29,925 bases of DNA from Aeriscardovia sp. (lineage in GTDB: Bacteria > Actinomycetota > Actinomycetes > Actinomycetales > Bifidobacteriaceae): NCBI GenBank assembly GCA_017538865.1, contig JAFYIA010000027.1, positions 1-29,925 on the forward strand, in the 5' to 3' direction. Numbering within the stretch: the stretch's first letter is position 1; the number at the start of each line of letters is the position of its first letter. Below the pieces are notes generated by a model. It searched no databases, had not been told where the DNA came from, and saw only the letters and a program-made list of their open reading frames with translations. This document shows, piece after piece, positions 7,929 to 16,488 of this stretch. A program made the translations under genes and the position numbers.

Positions 7929-8296
7929 GGGGCCGACAGGTTTCGACGGCGGTTTACTTCATCCAGCTGGCACGTCGGGAATGCAAAGTATCCCGTAAAA
8001 GGCCTTTGCAAAACTATAAGTGCCAAGAATATAAATCGCACTGAGTTCGCCCTCGCCGCCTAGTTTGCGGTAAGGCTTACTCCCTCCGCTCATTTCGCCT
8101 TGGAGAAAGCGGGGATGATAATTTAAAGGCTTGCCTCCGCGCCGGAGCTTACGGGCGCGGGGGGACTTCTTGAAAGCTAAGCCGTCTGTAGATTGTCTGT
8201 AGAGATACAGAGGCTGAAAAACTGACTATACGGACTAAGCGTGTAGAAGGCTGGATAGGGGATCGTCGGACCCGGGTTCAACTCCCGGCGACTCCA
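7929..8296 (+). ncRNA. ssrA: Transfer-messenger RNA (tmRNA)
   Basis: The tmRNA rescues ribosomes stalled on broken mRNA, with SmpB, and tags the nascent peptide for proteolysis. The 5' end GGGGCCGACAGGTTTCGAC has the conserved GGTTTCGAC element. The 3' end has a T-arm CCGGG-TTCAACT-CCCGG and acceptor strand CGACTCC plus discriminator A. Acceptor pairing GGGGCCG/CGACTCC keeps the G3-U wobble that alanyl-tRNA synthetase recognises, with one C-A mismatch at pair 5. CCA is not encoded. The internal reading frame runs from GCC at 8022 to TAG at 8061-8063 and encodes AKNINRTEFALAA, ending in the standard ALAA degron. The 368-nt length is typical. A strong terminator follows. Confidence 0.95.
8022..8063 (+). 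other. tmRNA tag reading frame (AKNINRTEFALAA, stop TAG)
   Basis: Thirteen sense codons followed by TAG inside ssrA. The resume codon is taken as GCC (Ala) after AAGT. The tag ends in ALAA, recognised by ClpXP-type proteases. The NRTEFALAA end resembles the Bifidobacterium tag as I remember it, one reason for suspecting an actinobacterium. The exact resume codon is inferred. Confidence 0.85.
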
Positions 8297-8314
8297 CTGG
8301 AAAGTTTTTTGGCG

Positions 8315-8344
8315 GGCGCCTCGCAATGAGGCGCCTGTCTTTTT
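8315..8344 (+). terminator. Rho-independent terminator after ssrA
   Basis: Perfect 8-bp stem GGCGCCTC (8315-8322) / GAGGCGCC (8328-8335), loop GCAAT, then TGTCTTTTT. It ends the mur-ssrA transcription unit 18 bases after the tmRNA and marks the border to the accessory region. Confidence 0.85.
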
Positions 8345-8416
8345 GAATTGTCTGCTGTATGTTCTGTAATTTTCAGTGTTGTTTTATTCGCTTTTCTTCC
8401 CTGCAAGGAGGGCACG

Positions 8417-11272
8417 GTGAACAGCCTGTTTCCAAATGAAAAACCTTTGAAAGAAAAGGCAGAAGACTTCGTAAGAAATTGGGAATCAAAACTTGAAAAC
8501 GTAAAGTCCGAGGGAGGGGAAAAGCAGCTTTGCCAGACTCTTTGGAACGACCTTGCAGAACTTTTCACAGGATCTCGCGAAGGGCTTGAATTTGAAAAAG
8601 AGACGGCCAATCGCGGCTTTGCAGACGTCTATTCCAAAAAGTACGGCTTTATAGCGGAACAGAAGTCGAAAGGCGTGGATCTGGACAAGCCCGAAGAGAG
8701 GCAGAAATTGCAGGTTACGCCCTTTGAGCAGGCCAAGAGGTACGACGACAACCTTCCGGCAGGGGAAAAAGTCAAAACCGTCATCACCTCAAATTTCGAG
8801 CGGTTCAGGTTTTACGATCTAAACATTGAGGCAGGCATTAGGGGCGAAATCACTGCAGAGTGCGCCTTGAAGGAAATCCCTGAGAAACTGGAGCTCTTCG
8901 TCCGGCTCTTCAACGGCGAACCCCCCAGGGAAGAGTACTCCATCCTTGACGCCCCCAAGACAGAGTTGGCCGCAGAAAAAATAAGCCAGCTTTACTCCCT
9001 CTTTTCGGATGAAGACCAATCCTTCCCGCTGGGCGAAGAAGAAAAAGAGGTCTACAGAAGACAAATTCCGCTTATTATAATGCGGCTGGTCTTTCTTCTC
9101 TTTTCCGACAATACCTCCGCCGATCGCGGGAAAATCTTCAAGAGCGGGGAATTTAAGACTTTCCTTGAAAAAAGCACGGATGACGTCCACTTCACCCATG
9201 ACCTTTTAGACCTCTTCAAATGCCTTGACATCCCTGAAACAGACAGGGGCGCCCGCTTTAAGTTGATGCCTGCAGTCAGACACTTTCCCTACGTGGACGG
9301 CAGCCTCTTTAAAGAGGAAGTTGATTTCCCCCACTTCCCGGATGGCTCCTTGGAAAAGCTTCGCAACCTTTTGCATGATTTTAAGTACTGGGACAGGATT
9401 GATGTCTCGGTTTTCGGACCCATCATGGATCACGTCTTTGCAGGGGGTTATCGCAGAGAGAACGGAATTTACTACACTTCCAAAGAAAATATAGAAAAAG
9501 TCATAGAGCCCCTTTTCATGGATGAATTGGAACATGAATTGGAGGAAATTAGAAAGATTAAAGACGCTGAAAAACAACAGATTGATCTTAAGACCTTTCA
9601 CGAAAAGCTCTCCCGCCTACAGTTCTTCGACCCCGCCTGCGGGAGCGGAAACTTTCTGACCCAGACCTACCGCGATCTCAGGAAGTTGGAAGACGAGGTG
9701 ATAGGGCTTGAAAACTCCACCACCCACGACCTCGACAAGGAAATCAAAGTCTCCCTCTCCCAGTTCCACGGGATAGAGATAAACCCATACGCCGTAACCG
9801 TAGCGAGGACGGCTCTGCAAATTGCCAGGGAAGAGGCTCTGGAACTAAGTTACAAAAAGTTTGAAGACACGGTCTCCGCTCCCCCCCACTTCCTCCCCCT
9901 CAAAGATGAAGCCAGAGGAGTGGTGTGTGGAAACGCCTTGACCATGGATTGGAGCGACGTCGTAACCCCTTCTGAGGATCTCTACATATTCGGGAACCCC
10001 CCGTTTGCAGGGGACTACAACAAGGGCGCAGAACAGCAGAAGGAACTGGATTCCATATTCGCCCCCTATCCTGCCGGAAAGCTCGACTACTGCGCCGCGT
10101 GGTACATGAAGTCCGCAAAGTTCCTCAACGGCACGGGGGCTAAGTTCGCCTTCGTATCCACCAACTCCATAACCCAGGGCGTGCAGGTGGAGGGTCTCTT
10201 TAAGCCCGTATTCGGCCTGGGCTGGAAGATCTCCTTCGCCTGGCCCTCCTTCCTCTGGGACCACAGGAAAGACGCGGTGGTGACGGTCGTCATAATCGGC
10301 TTCACTCAGAATGAAAATGAAGCGCCAAAGCTCTACAGCCTGACAGAGGGCGAAGAGCCAGACTGGGGAAAAGGGACGGGATTTGTGGTGACTGAAGTGG
10401 AAAACATTTCCCCCAATAATCTTGAAGCCCTACCCACGGCGTTCGTAGGAAAGAAGGCGAGCCCCATATCGGAACTCCCCGACTGCTTGAAGGGCAATGA
10501 GCCTGATTCAAAAGCCCTGATCCTCAAAGACGAAGCCGAGTATGAAGAGGCCGGGCAAGACCCCATAGCGGCAAAGTACGTCAGGAAGTACCTAGGGGCT
10601 GAGGAACTCATCTACGGCAAAAACCGCTGGTGCTTATGGCTTGTAGATTCCACGCCGGAAGAAAGGAGAAAAAGCAAATTCCTGAGGGAGAGGATTGAGG
10701 CCACTAAGAAGGCCAGAGGGGACAACAAGTCTGCGCAAACTCCATGGCTCTTTGCCAGCATTCATCAGCCTAACTGCAGCTACCTTGCCATCCCTGCGCA
10801 GTTTTCAGAGAAGAGGGACTATTTCACAGCCGCATTCCTGAGTAAGGACGTGATTGCCAGCAATACGCTTTATGTTGCTTCTGACCCCGACTGCTTTATC
10901 TTTTCAATCATAGAAACCTCCATGTTCATGGCTTGGCAGGACCTCGTGGGGGGAAGGCTTGAAACGCGTAGGAGGTTCTCCAACACCCTCGTCTGGAACA
11001 CCTTCCCGCTCTCCAGGCTTAGCAAGGAACAGAAGGACCTCATCATCGAAGGCGGAAGGAAAGTCCTAGAAGCTAGGGCCAGCCACCCCGGATCTTCTCT
11101 AGCCGACCTATACGACCCCGCCAATATGCCAGAGGACCTAAGGAAGGCGCACCAGGCCCTAGACAAGGCGATGGACAGTGTCTTTTCCGACAAGCCCTTT
11201 AGAAGCGAGGAAGAGAGGCAGAGGGCGCTTTTGGAGGGCTACGAGAAGATAACGGAAGAAAAAGGCAATTAG
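8417..11272 (+). CDS. MmeI-like type IIL restriction-modification enzyme (fused nuclease and adenine methyltransferase)
   Basis: A single protein that probably both cuts and methylates DNA. The GTG at 8417 is preferred because AAGGAGGG (8405-8412) precedes it by 4 bases. An ATG 69 bp upstream would add a hydrophobic stretch foreign to the family. Length 951. The N-terminal PD-(D/E)XK nuclease shows D70 and E81-Q-K83 (FADVYSKKYGFIAEQKS). A helical spacer covers about 130-390. The gamma-class N6-adenine methyltransferase has motif I DPACGSGNF from residue 405 and motif IV NPPF at 527-530, then FVSTNSITQGVQVEGL typical of MmeI relatives. The target recognition region follows, and the C-terminus has LYDPANMPEDLRKAHQALDKAMD, a family signature. 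No separate partner is needed in this family. The specificity cannot be read by eye. Base composition is patchy, lower in GC in the nuclease half. Confidence 0.9.
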   Translation: MNSLFPNEKPLKEKAEDFVRNWESKLENVKSEGGEKQLCQTLWNDLAELFTGSREGLEFEKETANRGFADVYSKKYGFIAEQKSKGVDLDKPEERQKLQVTPFEQAKRYDDNLPAGEKVKTVITSNFERFRFYDLNIEAGIRGEITAECALKEIPEKLELFVRLFNGEPPREEYSILDAPKTELAAEKISQLYSLFSDEDQSFPLGEEEKEVYRRQIPLIIMRLVFLLFSDNTSADRGKIFKSGEFKTFLEKSTDDVHFTHDLLDLFKCLDIPETDRGARFKLMPAVRHFPYVDGSLFKEEVDFPHFPDGSLEKLRNLLHDFKYWDRIDVSVFGPIMDHVFAGGYRRENGIYYTSKENIEKVIEPLFMDELEHELEEIRKIKDAEKQQIDLKTFHEKLSRLQFFDPACGSGNFLTQTYRDLRKLEDEVIGLENSTTHDLDKEIKVSLSQFHGIEINPYAVTVARTALQIAREEALELSYKKFEDTVSAPPHFLPLKDEARGVVCGNALTMDWSDVVTPSEDLYIFGNPPFAGDYNKGAEQQKELDSIFAPYPAGKLDYCAAWYMKSAKFLNGTGAKFAFVSTNSITQGVQVEGLFKPVFGLGWKISFAWPSFLWDHRKDAVVTVVIIGFTQNENEAPKLYSLTEGEEPDWGKGTGFVVTEVENISPNNLEALPTAFVGKKASPISELPDCLKGNEPDSKALILKDEAEYEEAGQDPIAAKYVRKYLGAEELIYGKNRWCLWLVDSTPEERRKSKFLRERIEATKKARGDNKSAQTPWLFASIHQPNCSYLAIPAQFSEKRDYFTAAFLSKDVIASNTLYVASDPDCFIFSIIETSMFMAWQDLVGGRLETRRRFSNTLVWNTFPLSRLSKEQKDLIIEGGRKVLEARASHPGSSLADLYDPANMPEDLRKAHQALDKAMDSVFSDKPFRSEEERQRALLEGYEKITEEKGN

Positions 11273-11621
11273 AAACAGCGCGTTTTACGAGAGGCATGGA
11301 AAGCAAAGGCGTATGCGGCAATCGCTGGACAACGAATCCTCAAGCCTGGGTTCAGCTACTGGATCCTCTACCAGAAAGGTTTGCGGCAGGCACTCTCTAC
11401 GAGTCGCTTTTCATGCTGCGTTGTGCAATTCATTTCAGGCTCAAAAAAGAGAACCTCGGTAGCAAAGGGGCCTTCTGAGGGTACATAGGCCCGCCACGCT
11501 CATACTCTATTTGAAATGACGCTAAATCAGTTTCCGTCTTTTTTAGCGCAATGAGTTTTTCTAGAATATCTTTTAGGTGACAATGCACGTTATTTACAAT
11601 CTGCAACGGGGATGAAAAGCA
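11273..11621. other. 349-bp intergenic gap without a convincing gene
   Basis: A 60-codon frame at 11296-11478 has no good ribosome binding site and no recognisable motif, so I do not call it. An inverted repeat CGCTAAA (11520-11526) / TTTAGCG (11543-11549) with a 16-base, T-rich spacer lies in the second half and might be a weak terminator or operator. Nothing else stands out. Confidence 0.5.
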
Positions 11622-12776
11622 ATGGATATGGCAGATTTTAAGACTGCGGTAGAGGAGTTAAGCCAAAATTGCAGACAATATTTGGGCACAAATCTTGGGG
11701 AAAAAGAGACTGAAAATTGGCTGATTGAACCGCTAATCGCCGATCTGGGATTTAACATCCATTCACCGGAAGTTGTTCCCGAATATAAAGCGGGAGTGAG
11801 GGGCGATTATGACCATATGGTGGACTATGCCCTATTTACCGATATCAAAGATCCGTCCCCGGTGGCCATCATAGAGTGCAAGGCCCTTGGAACCAATATC
11901 AGTAAAAACGACATACGGATGCAACTCAGACAATATTTTCAGGGCACTGAAAGCGAACACACCCACATCGCGATCCTGACTGACGGAAACAGGTTCCTCT
12001 TCTTTACCGACAGCGAGAAAGATAACCTCATGGATACTGATCCCTACTGGGAGTTTGAGTTGTCTGACATCAGCAGAGAAGAGATGGAGGAAATGGCGGC
12101 TTATTGCAAGGATAAGATAGGCAACACCGCTTCTCACTTGAAAGAGAAGATTGCAAAACTCAAAGAACGCGAGTTTGCCAAAGAACTCAAAGAAAGCCTG
12201 GATCGCAGTTCAATTCCGTCATGGCTCGTAGAGGCTACGGAAAATGAATTGAAGAACCGATTGAACCGCAGGCTGACTTTAAGAGTAAAACAAAAATTGG
12301 AACCTGAAGTAAGGGACATATGGAAGGAAATATGCAGGACGCGGACATGCGAAATCAAAAATGAGGATCGCGGACAAAGTGCGGACGACTCCCCTGCGCC
12401 AGAACCTGAAACCGCCAAGGCCGACAGCACAGTTACCCTCGCTGCGCTCGTCAAAAGCGGAAATTTTAGCAATATTAGGATTGAATCCTATAAGTTGGGA
12501 AAGGATTCGGAGGTGGCGGTAAAAAATAAAAACGTGTCATCCTTTATGGTGGGATGCATCTCCGCTCTGGAGAGAGAAAATGGCCTATTGAGCAAATTTG
12601 GAAGTGAATTGCCATTTGTGTCCGAAGAAAAAAGAAAATTCTTTAATCATTCTGTAGGAAAGTGGTATATCAGCACTAATTACAACAATAAGCAAAAGAT
12701 GTCTTACCTTTTAGAGGCTCTAAAGAAAGCGGGGAAGAATCCAGAAGAATTGCAAATTAAGCTCTGCACTGCTTAA
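11622..12776 (+). CDS. Orphan nuclease with type I restriction HsdR N-terminal-like domain (copy A)
   Basis: A 384-residue protein with the PD-(D/E)XK core seen in the N-terminus of HsdR subunits but no helicase. Motifs: EKETENWLIEPLIADLGF (27-44), HMVDYALF with D68, VAIIECKA with E85 and K87, and QLRQYF from Q101. Residues about 150-220 are charged and helical, 230-270 look like a linker, and about 275-384 form a C-terminal domain ending KWYISTNYNNKQKMSYLLEALKKAG. The same layout occurs in the gene at 16593-17459, so the two are paralogs. There is no HsdM or HsdS nearby. GC is lower than in the housekeeping genes, suggesting transfer. Function is not established; DNA cleavage in phage defence is inference from fold and neighbours. 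Confidence 0.78.
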   Translation: MDMADFKTAVEELSQNCRQYLGTNLGEKETENWLIEPLIADLGFNIHSPEVVPEYKAGVRGDYDHMVDYALFTDIKDPSPVAIIECKALGTNISKNDIRMQLRQYFQGTESEHTHIAILTDGNRFLFFTDSEKDNLMDTDPYWEFELSDISREEMEEMAAYCKDKIGNTASHLKEKIAKLKEREFAKELKESLDRSSIPSWLVEATENELKNRLNRRLTLRVKQKLEPEVRDIWKEICRTRTCEIKNEDRGQSADDSPAPEPETAKADSTVTLAALVKSGNFSNIRIESYKLGKDSEVAVKNKNVSSFMVGCISALERENGLLSKFGSELPFVSEEKRKFFNHSVGKWYISTNYNNKQKMSYLLEALKKAGKNPEELQIKLCTA

Positions 12777-12817
12777 TAAAGCTCCAGGACAGTTTTCCCC
12801 CATCCCGCGTCGCACCC

Positions 12818-14104
12818 TCAATCCTTCAACGTACCCACAGGCACCACAAATACCCCGTCAGGCCTTTGGTAGGCATAGGGGCAATCTCCTACTAGGACCA
12901 TTAGAAACGAAGGTTCTTTCATTTTGTCTGTGTCAATTTGTGAAGCTATACTTTTGAGCGTCTTAGCGGCATTTTCTATGGCATCGCTTCCCCCAAGCTT
13001 AATTTCCACAAGGCCGTATCTGCCATCCCGCAAATGAATTACAGCATCGCATTCCAAACCTTTTTCCGTACGAAAATGATATACGCTTCCATCTAGAGGT
13101 TGGGCGTATACCCTTAAATCCCGAATGCAAAGGGTTTCAAAAAGGAAGCCGAACGTTTTTACGTCATTCATCAGATCCCCGGGGCCTAAAGCTAAAGCTG
13201 CAGCTGCAATGGAGGGATCTGTGAAATAGCGCGTACTGGAAGTACGGATAGCAGCCTTCGAACAAAGATTTGGATTCCATGCGAGGGCGTCTTCAATCAC
13301 GAAGATTTTGCTTAACGCTTCCATGTAAGAGGATACGCTCTCCCTGCCCATCTCAATCTGACCGTATTCTGCAATGTCTTTAGAAATTGTAGAGAATGAT
13401 ACGCTTGTACCTTGATGTCGAGCTAGGGAACGCAATAGCTGCCTCGTCATAGTTTCGCTACGTGATACGTTGTCGACGCGGATAATATCCGATTTAACAA
13501 TAGAATCCACATAATCCAAGGCGCTGCGGATCGCATATTTCTCACCGACAACAATCGAATCTGGCCATCCCCCGCGACAAACTAGAAATGCAAGATTCTT
13601 AAAATCCACTTTGTTTTTTACAAAAAAATCTTCACTTTTTCCAGAAGAGAACAGAGCGCCCAGGCTTATTTCTCCCGAAGACTCTCCAGATTCGTAAAGG
13701 CTCATCGGCCGCATCTTTATCCAGGCAAACCTACCCGTTCCGGTGTGAAGTATTTTGCTTCTATCTGCAGGAACGGCTGATCCGGTTAAAATGAATTGCC
13801 CAAAATCAGGACGGTGATCGACCTCATATCTTACTTCATCCCAAATGCGCGGGGCTACTTGCCACTCGTCTATCAATCGGGGCGTTGCCCCCTCCAAGAG
13901 AAGGCTTGGCTTTATATCAGCTAGTAGGAGATTTTGTTCGCGATCATCCGTATTGCCCATATTTAGCACGCTTTTGGCAAACTGTTCGCAAGTGGTAGTT
14001 TTCCCGCAATATTTGGCCCCTTCAACCAAAATCGCCCCTTTATATTGCAGGCATTCTTCAATGGTTTTCTCTATAACCCTGTGCTTATAATTAGATGTCT
14101 TCAT
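12818..14104 (-). CDS. AAA ATPase with DUF4143 domain (AAA_14 family)
   Basis: A 428-residue protein of the widespread 'ATP-binding protein, DUF4143' family, whose cellular role is not settled. The N-terminal AAA_14 domain has P-loop GAKYCGKTT (29-37), Walker B PRLIDEW (75-81) and sensor-like FILTGSA (104-110). The family P-loop is usually 'GpRqvGKTTL', so KYCGKTTTC is a mild variant with the Lys and Thr kept. The C-terminal DUF4143 part ends with GLECDAVIHLRDGRYGLVEIKLG (about 345-367), a PD-(D/E)XK-like segment with D, E and K in place. It is the only minus-strand gene of the accessory region and converges on nuclease copy A. Tandem 23-bp repeats lie just upstream of its start. No clear Shine-Dalgarno sequence precedes the ATG. 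Confidence 0.85.
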   Translation of the reverse strand: MKTSNYKHRVIEKTIEECLQYKGAILVEGAKYCGKTTTCEQFAKSVLNMGNTDDREQNLLLADIKPSLLLEGATPRLIDEWQVAPRIWDEVRYEVDHRPDFGQFILTGSAVPADRSKILHTGTGRFAWIKMRPMSLYESGESSGEISLGALFSSGKSEDFFVKNKVDFKNLAFLVCRGGWPDSIVVGEKYAIRSALDYVDSIVKSDIIRVDNVSRSETMTRQLLRSLARHQGTSVSFSTISKDIAEYGQIEMGRESVSSYMEALSKIFVIEDALAWNPNLCSKAAIRTSSTRYFTDPSIAAAALALGPGDLMNDVKTFGFLFETLCIRDLRVYAQPLDGSVYHFRTEKGLECDAVIHLRDGRYGLVEIKLGGSDAIENAAKTLKSIASQIDTDKMKEPSFLMVLVGDCPYAYQRPDGVFVVPVGTLKD

Positions 14105-15107
14105 AATTTAATTGTGGGATAGAAAGATTTACTCCACAACTTGAGAAAGATTTACTCCGCAACTTGAGAAAGATGATTGTTGGATCGGCCTCGAATAGAT
14201 GCCTGTTTAATGGAAATACAGTTCAAAGTTTTGTAAAACTGGAGCGCACATTATTTGAAATCTTCCACAGTGAGATTTTACTTTAGCGGCAAATGCCATC
14301 CCCGGCGGGGCGAAGGCTCGCATTATTGCCGTATCGCCTTCATATGCAGGCCTCAGGCAGGTTGTTTAATAGTTCCCCAACCTTTAAGCCTTTGCGCCTT
14401 TCCAATTATTTTTTCCGTTCCAGTTTGCATTTGCCCTATGCCTGTCCTTGAGGTGTCCGCACACCCCGGTTCACCTCTAAGGTCGTCGATTGTATTCGCA
14501 ATTTTGAGCCTATTTCACCCTGCAAAGCAGCATAAGGTGTTTCATCGTTATCTTACTGCTTAAGGTAAGCTCCGGGCTGCAGAACTAAAACTATTATTTT
14601 TAATTTCTATAGTTGCATTATTTACTAAGTTTTACATATTTCTCGGGAGGAGGGCGAAGCGAGAAGAGGAAAAGAGAGCGGTTGAAATAATGCAGAGAGG
14701 GATATCCCAGAATTGGAAGGGCGCCTGGCCCATGCAAAAGGATAGCGGCGGCGCCCCCTCTTCCCACTCCTCATAGGCGTTTTACCCCCTATTCTTGTTA
14801 TTAAGGTTGACTAGGGATTTGAAGAGGCGTTAGGTTTAGAACCCAAAGCTTAATGGTTTACCAATCGAAAACTGTCGCTTCCCCTCATTAGTTCTGACTC
14901 CATTGCGCATGATTAAAAGATGAAATTAACCCTATGGAGATATGACTGGCGTGCAGTTTTGGGAGTTCTTGTAGATTGTGGGGCTGAAACACAATCCTAG
15001 ATATTCTCCTCTTTCCTTTTGTAAGTCCGTCAAATCTACATAGAGTCGAAAAGTTAAGGGCGTTTAAAATTTCAATAAAGCGGACATCATCAACCGGAGA
15101 ACCAAAA
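14105..15107. other. 1-kb gap rich in inverted repeats, possible structured RNA or decayed element
   Basis: No convincing gene. Several hairpins are visible: AGTTTT/AAAACT (14227-14240), AAATCT/AGATTT (14258-14278), CCCC-GGC-GGGG (14300-14310), and competing stems GGTGT/ACACC (14452-14465) and GAGGTG/CACCTC (14450-14477). On the minus strand a 53-codon frame without a start (14353-14514) reads through this region but matches nothing I recognise. A 102-codon plus-strand frame at 14255-14563 overlaps it and also looks non-coding. The right part (14580-15100) is AT-rich and shows nothing clear. A fragment of a group II intron or another structured RNA is a guess. Confidence 0.4.
14121..14174. 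repeat. Tandem 23-bp repeats upstream of the DUF4143 ATPase gene
   Basis: Units 14121-14143 and 14144-14166 differ by one base (A/G) and are followed by the first eight bases of a third copy. They begin 17 bp upstream of the ATPase ATG on its strand, in its 5' leader or promoter. Possible roles are protein binding or phase variation by change in copy number. No spacers, so not CRISPR. Confidence 0.85.
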
Positions 15108-15551
15108 GTGAAAGAACGAATTGTAGATAATGAAATCAGGCTGATCCCATATTACAGAAATGACGAAGCATCGCTTTCCTGGTATCAGGATTTGGACGTA
15201 TGCAGGCAAGTTGACAACAGGGATAAGCCATACAGTATAGAACTTTTGCATAGCATGTATGACTTTCTTTGTTTGCACGGAGAATGCTATTACATTGAGT
15301 ACAAGGGCAGATTAGTTGGAGATGTTTCTTTGAGAGATAATGCGGAAATTGCCATTGTGGTTTGCAAAGAGTTTCAGAACCGGCATATCGGCCGGCGTTG
15401 CGCAAAGGAAATGCTAAAACTTGCGAGCGAAAAAGGGATGGGTTTCGTGAAGGCGAATATTTATTCTTTCAACCATCAAAGCAGGCGTATGTTTGAGTCT
15501 GTCGGGTTTTATCAGACGGATGAGGAATGGTACCGGCGCGACTTAGTATGA
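15108..15551 (+). CDS. GNAT-family N-acetyltransferase
   Basis: A 147-residue protein with the GNAT fold, which transfers an acetyl group from acetyl-CoA to an amine. The substrate is unknown. Motif A is seen as IAIVVCKEFQNRHIGRRCAKEML (about 81-103), with NRHIGRR in the place of the 'Q/R-x-x-G-x-G/A' CoA pyrophosphate loop. The last glycine is replaced by Arg. The motif B-like end is NHQSRRMFESVGFYQ (122-136), where the family has 'N..a...y.k.GF'. The start is GTG, with GGAGA about 8 bases upstream. Base composition is low in GC compared with the mur genes. It stands alone between two non-coding gaps, so a link to the surrounding nucleases is not shown. Confidence 0.85.
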   Translation: MKERIVDNEIRLIPYYRNDEASLSWYQDLDVCRQVDNRDKPYSIELLHSMYDFLCLHGECYYIEYKGRLVGDVSLRDNAEIAIVVCKEFQNRHIGRRCAKEMLKLASEKGMGFVKANIYSFNHQSRRMFESVGFYQTDEEWYRRDLV

Positions 15552-15749
15552 GAAAGATCATACGAAAGTTAAGGTGAACATAGATCAAAGCGCCTATACA
15601 AAATTGCGGCAACCCTGTTTTCCCGCCATGTTATACAGTTCGAGCTCGCCAAATGCCGAGCAAGTTAGCAGATTAGCGCGGACAATACGGCCCACTTTAC
15701 AATTAAAAGCGGTTTGAACGGAAACTTGCGGATAAGTTAGGGGAGGAAA

Positions 15750-16451
15750 ATGTTTATAGCCATAAGCTGTATAGTTCTAGTGGCGATCGCGGCCTCCATA
15801 GTCTCCTACATTGTTTTGAAGTCTCCCTTCAGCTACCCCTACTTCACCCGCTCCATAGACATCTCAGGTAAGAGGAAGCCCGATGTAGAAGACCTGGTAG
15901 ATCAATACCTCATAGACTGCGGGATGAAAGACGTGGAAAAGGAGCGGGCCCGGGTGGCGGCATGGAAGGCCGAGTGCAAAAAGGAAATCGAGAAAAGCCC
16001 CTTCCGCAATAGGAGGGAAAAGCAGTTTGAGGCTGCGGTGGACGACGACCACGCATACCGCTTTATAGCCTTCAGAATGCAGACCAGGTACCAGCAGCGC
16101 AACTATCAGAGGACGGCCTATAAGGTAAGAAACGAGATTGGAACTTACTCTTGCAACTATGCCTACCTTGCCTCCAGGAATGTCATGCTTGCAAACATCA
16201 ATTACGAAACCACGCTTAGAAAGTACCACAGCCAGGAGCAAAGAAAGCTTTTGACCCCAAAGCTTCGCCAGGAAATCATGGAAAGGGACAACTACACCTG
16301 CCAGATCTGCGGAAAGTACATGCCGGATAAAGTGGGGCTGCAGATTGACCACATAATCCCGATAGCAAAAGGGGGAAAGACTGTCCCCTCAAACCTTCAG
16401 GTCTTGTGCTCGAGGTGCAACGGGAGCAAGCATGACAAATTAGAAGCTTGA
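15750..16451 (+). CDS. Membrane-anchored HNH endonuclease
   Basis: A 233-residue protein with an N-terminal hydrophobic segment (2-23), predicted as a signal anchor, a charged helical middle part (about 45-165) and a C-terminal HNH nuclease domain. The HNH domain shows RDNYTCQICG with C184 and C187, QIDHIIPIAKGG with D200 and catalytic H201, SNLQVLCSRCN with N215, C220 and C223, and K227. The paired cysteines are the structural zinc site. GGGGAGG sits 4-5 bases before the ATG. Codon use (AGG, ATA, CCC) is close to the housekeeping genes, unlike the two HsdR-like neighbours. A membrane-tethered HNH nuclease could act on incoming DNA at the membrane, but that is inference; topology is not shown by sequence alone. 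Confidence 0.85.
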   Translation: MFIAISCIVLVAIAASIVSYIVLKSPFSYPYFTRSIDISGKRKPDVEDLVDQYLIDCGMKDVEKERARVAAWKAECKKEIEKSPFRNRREKQFEAAVDDDHAYRFIAFRMQTRYQQRNYQRTAYKVRNEIGTYSCNYAYLASRNVMLANINYETTLRKYHSQEQRKLLTPKLRQEIMERDNYTCQICGKYMPDKVGLQIDHIIPIAKGGKTVPSNLQVLCSRCNGSKHDKLEA

Positions 16452-16488
16452 GGCAATAGGTAGGTATAACGAGTATAGAATTGGAGGC

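Noticed and set aside
11296..11478. Possible 60-residue protein after the MmeI-like gene
   Set aside because: No proper ribosome binding site, no motif, and composition like the surrounding non-coding DNA.
14121..14174. CRISPR array
   Set aside because: The repeats abut with no spacers, and no cas genes are in the window.
14255..14563. Possible 102-residue protein in the 1-kb gap
   Set aside because: It runs through several hairpins, is rich in Cys and Pro without pattern, and a competing frame lies on the other strand.
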